A stretch of 64,000 nucleotides of DNA from Methylobacter sp. Lineage in GTDB: Bacteria; Pseudomonadota; Gammaproteobacteria; Methylococcales; Methylomonadaceae. The number at the start of each line of letters is the position of its first letter. The stretch's first letter is position 1. Of the stretch, positions 1 through 10,134 are shown one piece after another. The position numbers and the translations under genes are program-made. The stretch spans positions 1-64,000 of the forward strand of contig JAURYJ010000001.1 in the NCBI GenBank assembly GCA_030653985.1, read 5' to 3'. Under the pieces are notes generated by a model. It was given only the letters and a program-made list of their open reading frames with translations, did no database searches and was not told where the DNA came from.

Positions 1-81
1 GAAGTTGTGGTGGTGCGCCGATTGCAATCATTCGGCAATACATTGAACAACAAAGAACGCCAAAATAGATTGTTTCGCTAA
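1..81 (+). CDS. 3' end of an unidentified gene
   Basis: An open frame enters from the left edge and ends at a TAA at 79-81, giving 26 residues ending in KERQNRLFR. It is directly followed by an intrinsic terminator, which supports a genuine gene end. It converges on glnD. The tail is too short to assign a family. Confidence 0.45.
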   Translation, partial: EVVVVRRLQSFGNTLNNKERQNRLFR

Positions 82-96
82 CTGGGCCGCTGCAAT

Positions 97-120
97 CCCC
101 GCCCTGAACGGCGGGGTTTT
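97..120 (+). terminator. Intrinsic terminator
   Basis: A perfect 7-bp GC stem (CCCCGCC / GGCGGGG) with a 6-nt loop is followed by TTTT. It lies 15 nt after the stop codon of the partial gene at the window edge. Confidence 0.8.
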
Positions 121-223
121 ACGCTACTCATGGATAAAAAAGTCATGCTGCGGCAGGTTTAAAGGCTTGGTAATTTTCTCGTTTCCACCTGCTACGTCAC
201 TGCCATTAAGGGTTTAATATAGC

Positions 224-283
224 GTGGGCGCGAATTTATTCGCGCTTTTTGATTCTCTATCCCGCGAATAAATTCGCGCCCAC
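224..283. repeat. REP-A palindrome, copy 1
   Basis: Two inverted copies of GTGGGCGCGAATTTATTCGCG flank a short spacer. Each arm is itself self-complementary (CGCGAAT..ATTCGCG). The element lies between the converging partial gene and glnD. The same family recurs at 5862, 16907, 28185 and, as a single arm, at 39755. Confidence 0.85.
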
Positions 284-342
284 GGCATTCAGTCATAATA
301 TCTGGAAAATTGCCTGTTTAGCCGAGCAAGGCTTGGGATCAA

Positions 343-3009
343 TCAGTTGGTAGCGTCCAGTATTTTTAATATCTCTTCGCCTATTTGTTCTTGTCTGACA
401 CGGTCTGTAATGGGGTGTGAGTGGTTGTCGGTGATGTAAAACATGTCTTCAGCCCGGCTGCCTATGGTGGTTATTTTTGCGCTGTGTAAATGAATGTCTT
501 GTTGTATGAATGCGCGACCTATTTTCGATAAAAGCCCTGCATGATCTGTGGTGATAAGTTCTAAAATCGTATGCCTGTTTAAAGAATCTGCATGAAATTG
601 AATACTGGTAGGGATAGGAAAATGTTTGGCTTGCCTTGATTGACGATGAATGTTTTTGTGTGTTTTAACTTCGTGATGCAACAGATTGTGACGTAGCGCG
701 TTACAAATATGCACTTCTCTGAATAGTTCATTGATGGGTTCTCCCGATTGTTCAAGAACCAGAAAACTGTTAAGCACGTAGTCATCGGTCGTGGTCATGA
801 TTCTCGCATCGAGAATGGTCAGCCCCAGTTGGTCGAGTGTGGCTGTGCTTAGCGAAAAAATAGCCTCTTCATTTTTTGTGTAAACAAAGACTTCCGCACT
901 GCCGCGTTGGGTTTGCGGCCGCAGCAGAACCAGTGGCAGCTCATCTTCTTTGGATGAGACTATGGCGATGGTATGCCAGGCTATTTCATCGGCCGAATAC
1001 CTTAAAAAATAATCATCACCGGCATGTAGCCAAAATCTGAGCATGGTGGGTTCGAATATGCCAAGTTTGATCAGTTCGTCTTTTGCTTCTTTTTTGTTTT
1101 CGAGTAGACGGTCAGTCAAGGTTACGGGGTTTTGCAGGCCTCTGTGCAAGGTGCTGTAGGTCACCGAATAAAGCTCTTTTAATAGGGCATCTTTCCATGC
1201 ATTCCATAGTTCAGGGTTGGTGGCGCGAATATCGGCCACGGTCAGCAGGTACAGGTAATTCAGGTATTCGGTGCTGCCGACGGTCTGGGCGAATTGATGG
1301 ATAATATCTGGGTCGCTGATGTCTTTTCGCTGAGCAGTCATTGACATGACTAGGTGATTGCGAACCAGCCAGCAGACTAAGTTGGTGTCATGCGAAGACA
1401 AATCGTGCTGAATGCAAAACTCTCTGGCAACTTGTTCGCCAATAACGGAATGGTCGCCGCTCCTGCCTTTAGCTATATCATGAAATAGACCGGCAAGATA
1501 CAATATTTCCGGTTTTGAAATCAGTGAAAAAATATCATTGCAGAAAGGCAATTCATCCAGGTGTTTTTCCAGAGCAAAGCGGCGTAAGTTGCGGATAACA
1601 AAAAGAGTGTGTTCGTCTACGGTGTAAATGTGAAACAAATCATACTGCATACGAGCGACAATATTGGCAAAGCCAGGAATATAGGCGGCTAAAACTCCAT
1701 AGCGATTCATACGCCTTAATTGATCGGTAATGCCCCGTGGTTGGCGGAATGCTTCTATAAAGAGACGGTTGGCATCTTTGTTATGCCGAAATGCATCGTC
1801 GATTAAATGCAAGCTTTTACGAACCAAGCGTATGGTTGTTGCCCTGACGCCTTTGATCGATGAATTCTGTTCCAGAACTAAAAAAAGTTCCAGTAAGGCC
1901 AGTGGATGGCGGTCGAAAAGCGAGTCGTCAATGGCTTCAAGATAGCCGTTGATGATCGCAAATTTGTCGTTAAGCGGGATTGATTTGTAAACAGTTTTTG
2001 CAGAAACGAAGCGCTCATTAAATAATTGCAACAGCATTTCATTGAGGCGTTCGAGTCCCAGTACCGTTTTAAAATAAAACTGCATAAACTGTTCGACATC
2101 CTCATTGCGTTCCTGATGTTCGGAGCTAAAGCCGAATTGCCTGGCAAGATCGCGCTGGTAATCGAAAATCAGTCGGTCTTCGCAGCGGCTGGTTAAAAGA
2201 TGTAGTGCGTAGCGAATTCGCCAGAGTACTTCAAGCGCGGCAACTAACTCTAAATATTCGGACTCAGGTAAGAAGCCGTATTTAATCAGCTCTTTGATTG
2301 ATGAAGCGTTGTAATGGCGCTTGAACACCCAGGAGATGACTTGTCTGTCGCGCAAGCCTCCCGGCCCTTCTTTGATATTGGGTTCGAGATTGTAGGCGGT
2401 GTCATGAAATTTGGCGTAACGTTGTCGCTGCTCTTGCATTTTGGCTGCAAAAAACCGGTCTGACGGCCAGATTTTATCCGAGGTAGTTTGTTGTCTTAAT
2501 GCTTTGCGTAGCGTGGCATTGCCGGTAATCAGACGGCTTTCCATCAGGCTGGTCATGATGGTTTGGTCGGCTACAGCGGCTTCGACACATTGTTTAACAG
2601 TACGGACGCTCTGCCCCAGTTTTAAGCCGATGTCCCAGAGAAAAGTAAAGAAATGTGATAAAGCTTCCTGATAGGGTCTGGTGTCTTCGGAATCCAGTAG
2701 TACAACTATATCAATGTCGGAATAGGGGAATAATTCTTTTCTGCCGTAACCGCCAACGGCGCATAGTGCAAGTTGGCTGGCGTGTTCGCCGAGAAAATGT
2801 TGCCAGCAACAGCCTAAAACATTATCAATAAAATCGGATTTCTCTTTAAGTAAATGAGACACCGATTTGTGAGGGTTAAACTTTTGCCTAAGTTCAGTGT
2901 CTTTTTGCTTTAGCAGCTGTTTAACTTGTTGCAGGCTGTCCTTTTCTGCAAAAATCGATGGATGCATGCTAATTGCCGAATCTTTAAGGTGTTTGCTCAA
3001 GACGGTCAC
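343..3009 (-). CDS. glnD: PII uridylyltransferase / uridylyl-removing enzyme GlnD
   Basis: This bifunctional nitrogen sensor uridylylates and deuridylylates PII proteins according to glutamine level. The 888-residue length fits the family. The nucleotidyltransferase motif GGYGRKELFPYSDIDIV lies around residues 86-102. The central HD phosphohydrolase domain shows HTLFVIRNLRRF and GLFHDIAKGRSGDHS. Two C-terminal ACT domains follow, the last containing TTDHAGLLSKIGRAF. The gene starts 5 nt after the map stop codon, so map and glnD are probably co-transcribed. This map-glnD adjacency is common in gammaproteobacteria. No lesion is visible. Confidence 0.97.
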   Translation of the reverse strand: MTVLSKHLKDSAISMHPSIFAEKDSLQQVKQLLKQKDTELRQKFNPHKSVSHLLKEKSDFIDNVLGCCWQHFLGEHASQLALCAVGGYGRKELFPYSDIDIVVLLDSEDTRPYQEALSHFFTFLWDIGLKLGQSVRTVKQCVEAAVADQTIMTSLMESRLITGNATLRKALRQQTTSDKIWPSDRFFAAKMQEQRQRYAKFHDTAYNLEPNIKEGPGGLRDRQVISWVFKRHYNASSIKELIKYGFLPESEYLELVAALEVLWRIRYALHLLTSRCEDRLIFDYQRDLARQFGFSSEHQERNEDVEQFMQFYFKTVLGLERLNEMLLQLFNERFVSAKTVYKSIPLNDKFAIINGYLEAIDDSLFDRHPLALLELFLVLEQNSSIKGVRATTIRLVRKSLHLIDDAFRHNKDANRLFIEAFRQPRGITDQLRRMNRYGVLAAYIPGFANIVARMQYDLFHIYTVDEHTLFVIRNLRRFALEKHLDELPFCNDIFSLISKPEILYLAGLFHDIAKGRSGDHSVIGEQVAREFCIQHDLSSHDTNLVCWLVRNHLVMSMTAQRKDISDPDIIHQFAQTVGSTEYLNYLYLLTVADIRATNPELWNAWKDALLKELYSVTYSTLHRGLQNPVTLTDRLLENKKEAKDELIKLGIFEPTMLRFWLHAGDDYFLRYSADEIAWHTIAIVSSKEDELPLVLLRPQTQRGSAEVFVYTKNEEAIFSLSTATLDQLGLTILDARIMTTTDDYVLNSFLVLEQSGEPINELFREVHICNALRHNLLHHEVKTHKNIHRQSRQAKHFPIPTSIQFHADSLNRHTILELITTDHAGLLSKIGRAFIQQDIHLHSAKITTIGSRAEDMFYITDNHSHPITDRVRQEQIGEEILKILDATN

Positions 3010-3014
3010 ATTGC

Positions 3015-3803
3015 CTACAGGACGTTGGTAAGGGGCGTGGGTTTTTCTTCCTGGCGTAAGGTCAGAATTTCGTAGCCGCTGTGGGTGACTAAAATGGTAT
3101 GTTCAAATTGCGCAGAGAGGCTTCGGTCTTTAGTGACTGCAGTCCAACCATCGGCCAATACTTTCATATGTCGTTTGCCGAGATTGATCATCGGTTCAAT
3201 AGTTAAGATCATGCCCGCCTCAAGGATTTCTCCGTCACCAGCTTTGCCGTAATGCAGCACTTGGGGTTCTTCGTGAAATTTTTTGCCGATACCGTGCCCG
3301 CAAAATTCTCTGACGACAGAATAACGATTAGATTCTGCATGTTTTTGGATGGCATGACCGATGTCGCCTAAGGTAGCGCCCGACTTGACCTGTTCAATGC
3401 CTAAAAACATGGCTTCCTGGGTTATTTTAATCAGGCGTTTGGCGTGCGGACTGACTTCGCCGACGCAAAACATTTTACTGGTGTCGCCATGGTAATCGTC
3501 TTTAATGACGGTAATGTCGATATTGATAATATCGCCCGATTTAAGTTTTTTCCCGCTGGGAATGCCATGACAGATCTGTTGGTTGACTGAAGTGCAGATG
3601 GATTTTGGAAAGCCGTGATAATTGAGCGGCGCAGGTATAACTTGTTGCACATCTACCATGTAATCGTGGCAAATCTGATTAAGTTCGTCGGTGGTAACGC
3701 CGGGAACCACGTAAGGTTCAATCATGTCTAAAACGTCGGCCGCCAATTTTCCGGCAATACGCATTTTTTCAATTTCAGTTTCGGTTTTAATAGGTATGCT
3801 CAT
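3015..3803 (-). CDS. map: Type I methionine aminopeptidase
   Basis: The enzyme removes the initiator methionine from nascent proteins using two metal ions. The protein contains the type I signature CGHGIGKKFHEEPQVLHYG and the metal ligands expected in DIINIDITV, HGDTSKMF, TIEPMI and QFEHTILVT. I chose the ATG at 3803 (MSIPIKTETEIEKMR), because the longer frame to 3818 adds five unconserved residues. The 262-residue length is usual. The gene is divergent from rpsB and is followed at once by glnD. Confidence 0.95.
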   Translation of the reverse strand: MSIPIKTETEIEKMRIAGKLAADVLDMIEPYVVPGVTTDELNQICHDYMVDVQQVIPAPLNYHGFPKSICTSVNQQICHGIPSGKKLKSGDIINIDITVIKDDYHGDTSKMFCVGEVSPHAKRLIKITQEAMFLGIEQVKSGATLGDIGHAIQKHAESNRYSVVREFCGHGIGKKFHEEPQVLHYGKAGDGEILEAGMILTIEPMINLGKRHMKVLADGWTAVTKDRSLSAQFEHTILVTHSGYEILTLRQEEKPTPLTNVL

Positions 3804-3914
3804 AAAAATCAGGTACAAGGCTTAAAGGCTGAAGGGCACGGCAAGTGACAGGCTTTGGGTTTTGTGTCGCTAGTTTTGTGCTCGTGTAATGGATGCATTT
3901 TAACAGATATCGGC

Positions 3915-3943
3915 TTGTTGTGAAAAAGTAATTATGGTATAAA
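3915..3943 (+). promoter_or_regulatory. Sigma-70 promoter candidate for rpsB
   Basis: TTGTTG and TATAAA are separated by 17 nt, about 165 nt upstream of the rpsB start. This is the best promoter-like pair in the map-rpsB intergenic region and would leave a long 5' leader on the rpsB mRNA. Confidence 0.5.
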
Positions 3944-3984
3944 GAGAAGTTCATTTTGAACTAATACTCACGCCTATCGTCACG

Positions 3985-4109
3985 TTTGGAAGGGTGCCGG
4001 CATAACCTGAATTTTAACGGATGGTTGTTGCTGGTTTTTCAGGCGGGGTAGGTGGAGGCGTAACCCAACTCGGAACACCTGTTCCGAATTTTAAATCTTA
4101 GGAGAATAC
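3985..4109 (+). promoter_or_regulatory. rpsB leader, possible S2 autoregulatory RNA
   Basis: The leader between the predicted promoter and rpsB is G-rich. It carries a strong hairpin, CGGAACA/TGTTCCG at 4071-4086, just before the ribosome-binding site TTAGGAG. In gammaproteobacteria the rpsB-tsf operon is known to be repressed by S2 through its leader. Assigning that role here is inference from position and structure. Confidence 0.35.
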
Positions 4110-4850
4110 ATGTCAGCAGTATCTATGCGTCAAATGCTTGAAGCGGGTGTCCATTTTGGACATCAAACTCGTTACTGGAATCCGAAAATGGCTACATACC
4201 TATTCGGTTCGCGTAACAAAATCCATATCATTGATTTGGAAAAAACGCTTCCGATGTTCAATGACGCAATGAACTATCTGGGCCAGATGTCAGCAAACAA
4301 AGGCACTGTCCTGTTTGTTGGTACCAAAAAATCAGCACGTAAAGTCGTTGCTGAAGAAGCTGCTCGTTGCGGCATGCCTTACGTTAACCATCGTTGGTTA
4401 GGCGGTATGTTGACCAACTTTAAAACCATCAAAAAATCAATCAATCGTCTTAAAGAATTGGAAGCGATGAAAGCTGATGGTACGCTTTATCAACGTTTTG
4501 CGAAGAAAGAAGCCTTAGGTATGGAACGCGAGCTTGAAAAGCTGGAGCGTAGTCTGGGTGGAATTAAAGACATGAAAGGCGTTCCTGACGTGATTTTCAT
4601 ATTGGATGTCGGTTATGAAAAGAATGCGATCAGCGAAGCTAGAAAATTAGGTATCCCAGTTGTTGGTATTGTGGATTCTAATAATTCACCTGAACAAGTT
4701 GATTACATTATTCCTGGTAATGACGACTCTATCCGTGCCGTTAAACTCTATTGCGAAAGCGTTTCTGCGGCAGTCATGGAAGCTAAATCAGCCGGTTTGG
4801 GCTTGTCAGCAAAAGCTGATGATTTTGTTGAAGAAGCAGCAGCGGAATAA
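4110..4850 (+). CDS. rpsB: 30S ribosomal protein S2
   Basis: The protein carries the S2 hallmarks [19 protein letters not shown] near the N-terminus, [13 protein letters not shown] in the middle and [19 protein letters not shown]. At 246 residues it has normal length. A strong Shine-Dalgarno (TAGGAG) precedes the ATG. It heads the operon rpsB-tsf-pyrH-frr-uppS-cdsA-dxr-rseP. Confidence 0.98.
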   Translation: MSAVSMRQMLEAGVHFGHQTRYWNPKMATYLFGSRNKIHIIDLEKTLPMFNDAMNYLGQMSANKGTVLFVGTKKSARKVVAEEAARCGMPYVNHRWLGGMLTNFKTIKKSINRLKELEAMKADGTLYQRFAKKEALGMERELEKLERSLGGIKDMKGVPDVIFILDVGYEKNAISEARKLGIPVVGIVDSNNSPEQVDYIIPGNDDSIRAVKLYCESVSAAVMEAKSAGLGLSAKADDFVEEAAAE

Positions 4851-4900
4851 GTACAATATTATTTTTATAAGCGTTTCCTGAACGCTTAACGTTAGGCAAA

Positions 4901-4927
4901 AAAACGCCTCCTCACGGGGGCGTTTTT
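4901..4927 (+). terminator. Intrinsic terminator or attenuator between rpsB and tsf
   Basis: AAACGCC..GGGGGCGTTTTT forms a GC hairpin followed by T residues, 50 nt after the rpsB stop and 31 nt before tsf. It probably gives partial termination, so that S2 is made in excess over EF-Ts. The partial-termination role is inference. Confidence 0.7.
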
Positions 4928-4957
4928 ACAGTGATGAACAATAAGGAAAGACAAATA

Positions 4958-5848
4958 ATGAGTATGACTATTAGTGCAGCGATGGTTAAGGAGCTGCGTG
5001 AAAGAACGGCCTCCGGTATGATGGAGTGCAAAAAAGCATTAGTTGAAGCGAACGGCGATATGGAATTGGCCATCGAAAATATGCGCAAATCCGGTCTGGC
5101 CAAAGCCGATAAAAAATCCGACCGTATTGCGGCTGAAGGCATCATTGGCGCTAAGACCAGTGACGATGGAAAAACGGTAGCGATTGTTGATGTTAATTGC
5201 GAGACTGACTTTGTTGCCAAGGCGGATGATTTCGTCAATTTCGTCAATAATGTCACGGCAGCTTTGTTAAATTCCGATGTTGAAACGGAAGAACAATTGC
5301 TGGCAATGAAGTTGGCTGACGGCACTATTGTCGATGAAGTCCGTCGCGGTCTGATTGCCCGATTGGGCGAAAACATTACGGTCAGACGATTTTTGAAATA
5401 CCAGACCGCTACGGGTGGTACAGCCTGTTATTTACACGGTAAAAAAATCGGTGTGATCGTCGAATTAGCTAAAGCAGACGAGCAGTTAGGTAAAGACATC
5501 GCCATGCATATTGCAGCGAGTAAACCGGCTTGTGTTTCTGAAGAACAAGTATCTGCAGAGCTGATTGAAAAAGAGAAGGAAATATTCTCGGCTCAAGCGG
5601 CAGAAAGCGGAAAACCTGCGGAAATTATTGAGAAAATGGTCGTTGGGCGTATTGGTAAATTCTTGGCAGAAATCACCCTGGTGGGTCAGCCTTTTATTAA
5701 AGACGATAAAATGACTGTTGGAAAGCTGCTTGCCTCAAAAGGTAACAGCGTTATTCGTTTTGCCCGTTTGGAAGTGGGTGAGGGAATCGAGAAAAAAGAA
5801 GAAAACTTTGCCGAAGAAGTTATGGCACAAGTCAGAGGCACAAACTAA
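4958..5848 (+). CDS. tsf: Translation elongation factor Ts
   Basis: This is the nucleotide-exchange factor for EF-Tu. The N-terminal UBA-like segment AAMVKELRERTASGMMECKK and the motif VDVNCETDFVAK are diagnostic. I place the start at the ATG at 4958 (MSMTISAAMVK), preceded by AAGGAAAG. The longer frame to 4931 runs into the terminator stem and adds nine unconserved residues. The 296-residue length is normal. Confidence 0.97.
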   Translation: MSMTISAAMVKELRERTASGMMECKKALVEANGDMELAIENMRKSGLAKADKKSDRIAAEGIIGAKTSDDGKTVAIVDVNCETDFVAKADDFVNFVNNVTAALLNSDVETEEQLLAMKLADGTIVDEVRRGLIARLGENITVRRFLKYQTATGGTACYLHGKKIGVIVELAKADEQLGKDIAMHIAASKPACVSEEQVSAELIEKEKEIFSAQAAESGKPAEIIEKMVVGRIGKFLAEITLVGQPFIKDDKMTVGKLLASKGNSVIRFARLEVGEGIEKKEENFAEEVMAQVRGTN

Positions 5849-5861
5849 CTCCTTGGCTATG

Positions 5862-5914
5862 GCTGCGAATTTATTCGCGTTGCCCCGCTATAGACGCGAA
5901 TAAATTCGCTCCCA
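5862..5914. repeat. REP-A palindrome, copy 2
   Basis: CTGCGAATTTATTCGCG and CGCGAATAAATTCGCTCCCAC form an inverted pair between tsf and pyrH. It is a slightly diverged copy of the element at 224-283. Located inside an operon, it could stabilise or process the message. Confidence 0.8.
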
Positions 5915-5942
5915 CAATAATAAACTAGCCCCGATAATTAAA

Positions 5943-6677
5943 ATGACTAAATTGATTTGCCAGAGAATTTTGCTTAAGTTAAGCGGTGAAGCTTTAATGA
6001 GTGAGACCGGTGGTAGTATTGATGCAGATATTGTTAATCGTCTTGCAACTGAAATTAAAGAGTTATGCGATGCTGGCCTCCAGGTTGGTTTGGTTATCGG
6101 CGGCGGTAATATATTGCGTGGAGCTGAAAAAGCTTCGCAAGGTTTAGATAGAGTAACTAGCGATCAAATGGGTATGTTGGCTACGGTAATCAATGCTCTG
6201 GCCATGCAGGATGCACTCGAATCCCACGGGCAACAGGTCAGGGTGATGTCCGCACTGAAAATCAATCAGGTGTGTGAAGATTATATTCGCCGCAGGGCGG
6301 TCAGGCATTTGGAAAAAGGCCGGGTCGTTATTTTTGCAGCAGGAACCGGAAATCCTTTTTTCACCACCGATTCTGCAGCCAGTCTTAGGGCGATTGAAAT
6401 TAATGCCGAGTTGATGATTAAGGCCACTAAAGTTAAAGGCATCTATTCTGCCGATCCCCAAAAAGACAAGAACGCGATATTCTATTCGCGACTAACCTAT
6501 GATGAAGCGTTGGATCAACGTCTGAATGTCATGGACACCACTGCACTAGTATTATGTCGGGATAATAATGTACCAATGCGGGTGATGAATATTTTTGAGC
6601 AAGGTGCGGTAATGAAACTAATGATGGGCGAAGAGATAGGATCTCTTATTCAACGAGGAACAGATAATGATCAGTGA
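5943..6677 (+). CDS. pyrH: Uridylate (UMP) kinase
   Basis: The protein phosphorylates UMP to UDP in pyrimidine synthesis. It belongs to the amino-acid kinase family: the N-terminal [12 protein letters not shown], the glycine-rich [31 protein letters not shown] and [15 protein letters not shown] are all present. At 244 residues it is full length. It overlaps frr by 11 nt, consistent with translational coupling. Confidence 0.97.
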   Translation: MTKLICQRILLKLSGEALMSETGGSIDADIVNRLATEIKELCDAGLQVGLVIGGGNILRGAEKASQGLDRVTSDQMGMLATVINALAMQDALESHGQQVRVMSALKINQVCEDYIRRRAVRHLEKGRVVIFAAGTGNPFFTTDSAASLRAIEINAELMIKATKVKGIYSADPQKDKNAIFYSRLTYDEALDQRLNVMDTTALVLCRDNNVPMRVMNIFEQGAVMKLMMGEEIGSLIQRGTDNDQ

Positions 6678-7224
6678 TATTCAACAAGATGCTTCAACTC
6701 GTATGAGTAAAAGTATTGATGCCTTAAAACATGAGTTTTCAAAAATAAGAACGGGCAGGGCTCATCCCAGTTTATTGGATCAAATTAACGTTTCGTACTA
6801 CGGTACCGATTCCGCGCTATCTCAGGTTGCCAATATCGCTGTTGAAGATGCGCGTACGTTAACGATTACTCCCTGGGAAAAGGGCATGGTGCAAGCAATT
6901 GAAAAAGCCATTATGAAGTCGGATCTGGGTTTAAATCCCTCTACCAACGGCATGGTTATTCGTATTCCATTGCCGCCGTTGACCGAAGAGCGCCGTCGCA
7001 GCTTGGTTAAAGTCGTCAAGAATGAAGCAGAGAATGGTCGTGTTGCGATCAGAAATATTCGTCGTGATGCAAATTCGGCGATAAAAGAAGCCTTAAAGGA
7101 AAAACTGATTTCCGAAGATGATGCGCATGCCGCTGAAGAAAAAATTCAAAAATTGACCGATCAGTATGTCAAAGACGTTGAGAAATTGCTGGAAGCTAAA
7201 GAAGCCGACTTACTGTCAATGTAA
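6667..7224 (+). CDS. frr: Ribosome recycling factor
   Basis: RRF splits post-termination ribosomes together with EF-G. The conserved [33 protein letters not shown] and [17 protein letters not shown] are present. Its length of 185 residues is exact for the family. The start overlaps the pyrH end. Confidence 0.97.
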   Translation: MISDIQQDASTRMSKSIDALKHEFSKIRTGRAHPSLLDQINVSYYGTDSALSQVANIAVEDARTLTITPWEKGMVQAIEKAIMKSDLGLNPSTNGMVIRIPLPPLTEERRRSLVKVVKNEAENGRVAIRNIRRDANSAIKEALKEKLISEDDAHAAEEKIQKLTDQYVKDVEKLLEAKEADLLSM

Positions 7225-7238
7225 TTGAGATTTCAATA

Positions 7239-8018
7239 ATGCCTACGGATGACAGTATCAGTTCGGAATCAGCCAACATAAATAGCAATAACCCGCGTCA
7301 CATCGCCATTATCATGGATGGCAATGGTCGTTGGGCGCAGAAACGATTTATGCCGCGTGCGATCGGTCATCAGGCCGGGGTTAAAGCAGTTCGAAAAATC
7401 GTAGAGTATTGCGCTAAACAAAAAGTTGAGGTCTTGACCTTATTCGCTTTTAGCAGCGAAAACTGGCGTCGACCGGAAGAAGAGGTGTCCTTGTTGATGG
7501 GGTTGTTTATGGCAACGCTGCAAAGTGAAATTAACAAGCTCGATCGCAATCATATCCGCTTACGTTTTATTGGCGACAGAGCGCCATTCTCTGACAAGTT
7601 GCAGACAAAAATGGCCGAAGGCGAGGCGCAAACCAAAGATAATAATGCCTTAACTTTAGTTATCGCGGCTAATTATGGTGGGCGCTGGGATATGTGTCAG
7701 GCGTTTCGAACCGTGGCGGAAAAAATAGCTGCCGGAGAATTGAATAATCAGGACATCAATGAGCAACTGATTAATCAGTATTTATCAACCGCAGACTTGC
7801 CTGAACCTGATTTGTTTATCAGAACCGGTGGCGAACAACGCGTGAGTAATTTTTTGTTGTGGCAACTCGCCTATACAGAACTGTATTTTACCGAAACACT
7901 CTGGCCGGATTTTGATCAAAACTCACTTGAAGATGCTATCAACAGCTTTAAAAAACGACAAAGGCGCTTTGGTCATACCGGAGAGCAGCTGCTAGCTAAA
8001 TCGATTAGTTTAAAATAA
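7239..8018 (+). CDS. uppS: Undecaprenyl diphosphate synthase
   Basis: This cis-prenyltransferase makes the C55 lipid carrier for peptidoglycan and other envelope polymers. The catalytic motif HIAIIMDGNGRWAQKR, the segment FAFSSENWRRP and the C-terminal LFIRTGGEQRVSNFLLWQ are diagnostic. The protein has 259 residues. It sits 14 nt after frr in the standard gammaproteobacterial order. Confidence 0.97.
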   Translation: MPTDDSISSESANINSNNPRHIAIIMDGNGRWAQKRFMPRAIGHQAGVKAVRKIVEYCAKQKVEVLTLFAFSSENWRRPEEEVSLLMGLFMATLQSEINKLDRNHIRLRFIGDRAPFSDKLQTKMAEGEAQTKDNNALTLVIAANYGGRWDMCQAFRTVAEKIAAGELNNQDINEQLINQYLSTADLPEPDLFIRTGGEQRVSNFLLWQLAYTELYFTETLWPDFDQNSLEDAINSFKKRQRRFGHTGEQLLAKSISLK

Positions 8019-8071
8019 CTTGCTGGTTTTACCGAAAATTAACACTTACTTCAACTTCATCTAATAATAAA

Positions 8072-8953
8072 ATGTTACTACAGCGAATTATTACCGCCTT
8101 AATTCTGGTTCCTCTGGTTGTGCTTGCTGTTTTTCAGCTGCCTTCGGAATACTTTTCATTACTTATTGGGTTAATCACGCTTTTAGCTGCATGGGAATGG
8201 ACTAATTTGATCGGTATTCATTCGCCGATTCAACGCGGATTATTTTTGGTTGCGTTGATTTTGCCGATGGTATGGCTGCATTTCTGGACCCAATTTCTGG
8301 AGTTGGTGGCTCAGCTGTTAGATTGGCCTGATGTCAGGGACTATTCAGGTATTTTGGAATGGCTGGTTATAGTGCCGGTATTGTTCTGGATATTGGTCAT
8401 GATGTTAATTAGAAATTCGCCTGCCGGCATTTTAAATCTTAAACTAAAAATGCGCTACAAGGCATTGATCGGCTGGCTTGTTCTATTGGCCGTGTGGATG
8501 TTTTTGAGCCGGTTAAGAGCTTTTTATGGTTCGGAAATGACCTTGTATTTTCTGGTGTTGATCTGGGCTGCCGATATTTCTGCCTATTTTGCCGGAAAGA
8601 AATTTGGTAAAACCAAGCTGTCGCCCGAAATCAGTCCGGGCAAGACAATTCAAGGTATGTACGGCGCTTTTGTAGCCGGAGCCGTCTGGGCTGCTGCTTT
8701 TATCGGCTATTACAGCTATCGTGATGGTTTTATCTGGATGAGGGTATCCGATTTTGTACTATTGTCTGTACTCACGGTGTTGATTTCTATTTACGGCGAT
8801 TTGTTTTTTAGTGTGGTCAAACGTCAACGCGGCGTCAAAGACACGGGGTCAATACTGCCTGGACACGGCGGTATTCTGGATAGGATTGATAGCCTGATTG
8901 CCGCGACTCCATTTTTTTATGCCGGTATAGTCGTGATTGGGCTTATGTCATGA
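8072..8953 (+). CDS. cdsA: Phosphatidate cytidylyltransferase
   Basis: The enzyme makes CDP-diacylglycerol from phosphatidic acid and CTP at the inner membrane. The 293-residue protein has multiple hydrophobic segments and ends with the CDP-DAG synthase signature ([19 protein letters not shown]). It overlaps dxr by 4 nt (ATGA). Confidence 0.95.
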   Translation: MLLQRIITALILVPLVVLAVFQLPSEYFSLLIGLITLLAAWEWTNLIGIHSPIQRGLFLVALILPMVWLHFWTQFLELVAQLLDWPDVRDYSGILEWLVIVPVLFWILVMMLIRNSPAGILNLKLKMRYKALIGWLVLLAVWMFLSRLRAFYGSEMTLYFLVLIWAADISAYFAGKKFGKTKLSPEISPGKTIQGMYGAFVAGAVWAAAFIGYYSYRDGFIWMRVSDFVLLSVLTVLISIYGDLFFSVVKRQRGVKDTGSILPGHGGILDRIDSLIAATPFFYAGIVVIGLMS

Positions 8954-10134
8954 AAGGGATTTGCATACTCGGAGCAACAGGTTCGATTGGCGTCAGCACC
9001 TTAGATGTGGTGGCAAGACATTCCAGCCTGTATAAGGTCATCGCGTTAACGGCCAATACCAACATTGACGTTCTTTACGAACAATGTCTGGAACACCATC
9101 CAGAGGTTGTTGTTGTCGTGGATCAGCATAAGGCTTTAGCCTTTGAAGAAAAACTGAAAAATACGCCCATAGCCGATATAAAAGTACTGTCAGGCGCAAA
9201 GGCGCTGGAGCAGGTGGCAACGTTGGATAACGTCGATTCAGTGATGGCGGCCATCGTAGGTGCGGCGGGGCTTTTGCCGAGTCTTGCGGCCGCAAAAGCG
9301 GGTAAAACCGTATTGCTCGCCAATAAAGAAGCCCTGGTGATGTCGGGTGCCATTTTCATGCAGGCTGTCGCCGATTCTGGGGCGCAATTGCTGCCGATTG
9401 ACAGCGAGCATAATGCGATATTCCAATGCATGCCTGCCGGATATAAAACCGGTATGCAGGAAAAACAAGCCAGACGTATTTTATTGACGGCTTCGGGCGG
9501 TCCTTTTCGGGAAATGCCCGTTGAGCAACTGATCAATGTTACCCCGGCTCAGGCTGTCGCTCACCCTAACTGGAATATGGGCAGAAAAATATCAGTGGAT
9601 TCGGCAACCATGATGAATAAAGGCCTGGAAATGATCGAGGCTTGTATTTTATTCGATATGACCCCAGACCAGATTCAAGTGGTCATTCATCCGCAAAGTG
9701 TTATCCATTCGATGGTGGATTATGTGGATGGAACGGTTTTGGCACAAATGGGCAATCCCGATATGCGTATACCTATCGCTTATTCAATGGCTTGGCCGGA
9801 GCGATTTGATTCAGGCGTTGAACCGTTGAATATTTTTGATGTCGGGCGCATGGATTTTCATGAGCCTAGTCTGGAACGCTTTCCCTGTTTGCGTCTGGCC
9901 TATGAGGCTATTGCTACAGGCGGCACCATGCCGACTATTTTAAATGCAGCCAACGAAATTGCCGTCGAGGCGTTTTTAAATGAACAGGTTAGGTTTACCG
10001 ATATTCCGCTTATTATTGAACGTTGCATGAAAAAATTCGAGGCCAAGTCTGCCGATACCCTGGAAATTATTTTAGATGCGGATCAACAGGCTAGGCTAGT
10101 GTCTATCAATATTATTGAAGAGCTTAATGGTTAA
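8950..10134 (+). CDS. dxr: 1-deoxy-D-xylulose 5-phosphate reductoisomerase
   Basis: This enzyme catalyses the first committed step of the MEP isoprenoid pathway. It has the N-terminal NADPH-binding [25 protein letters not shown], the metal-binding [11 protein letters not shown] and the substrate-binding [17 protein letters not shown]. At 394 residues it is normal. It overlaps both cdsA and rseP, so the three are translationally coupled. Confidence 0.97.
   Translation: MKGICILGATGSIGVSTLDVVARHSSLYKVIALTANTNIDVLYEQCLEHHPEVVVVVDQHKALAFEEKLKNTPIADIKVLSGAKALEQVATLDNVDSVMAAIVGAAGLLPSLAAAKAGKTVLLANKEALVMSGAIFMQAVADSGAQLLPIDSEHNAIFQCMPAGYKTGMQEKQARRILLTASGGPFREMPVEQLINVTPAQAVAHPNWNMGRKISVDSATMMNKGLEMIEACILFDMTPDQIQVVIHPQSVIHSMVDYVDGTVLAQMGNPDMRIPIAYSMAWPERFDSGVEPLNIFDVGRMDFHEPSLERFPCLRLAYEAIATGGTMPTILNAANEIAVEAFLNEQVRFTDIPLIIERCMKKFEAKSADTLEIILDADQQARLVSINIIEELNG

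Noticed and set aside
4660-4881. Overlapping ORF inside rpsB
   Set aside because: Out-of-frame shadow of a strongly conserved ribosomal protein gene.
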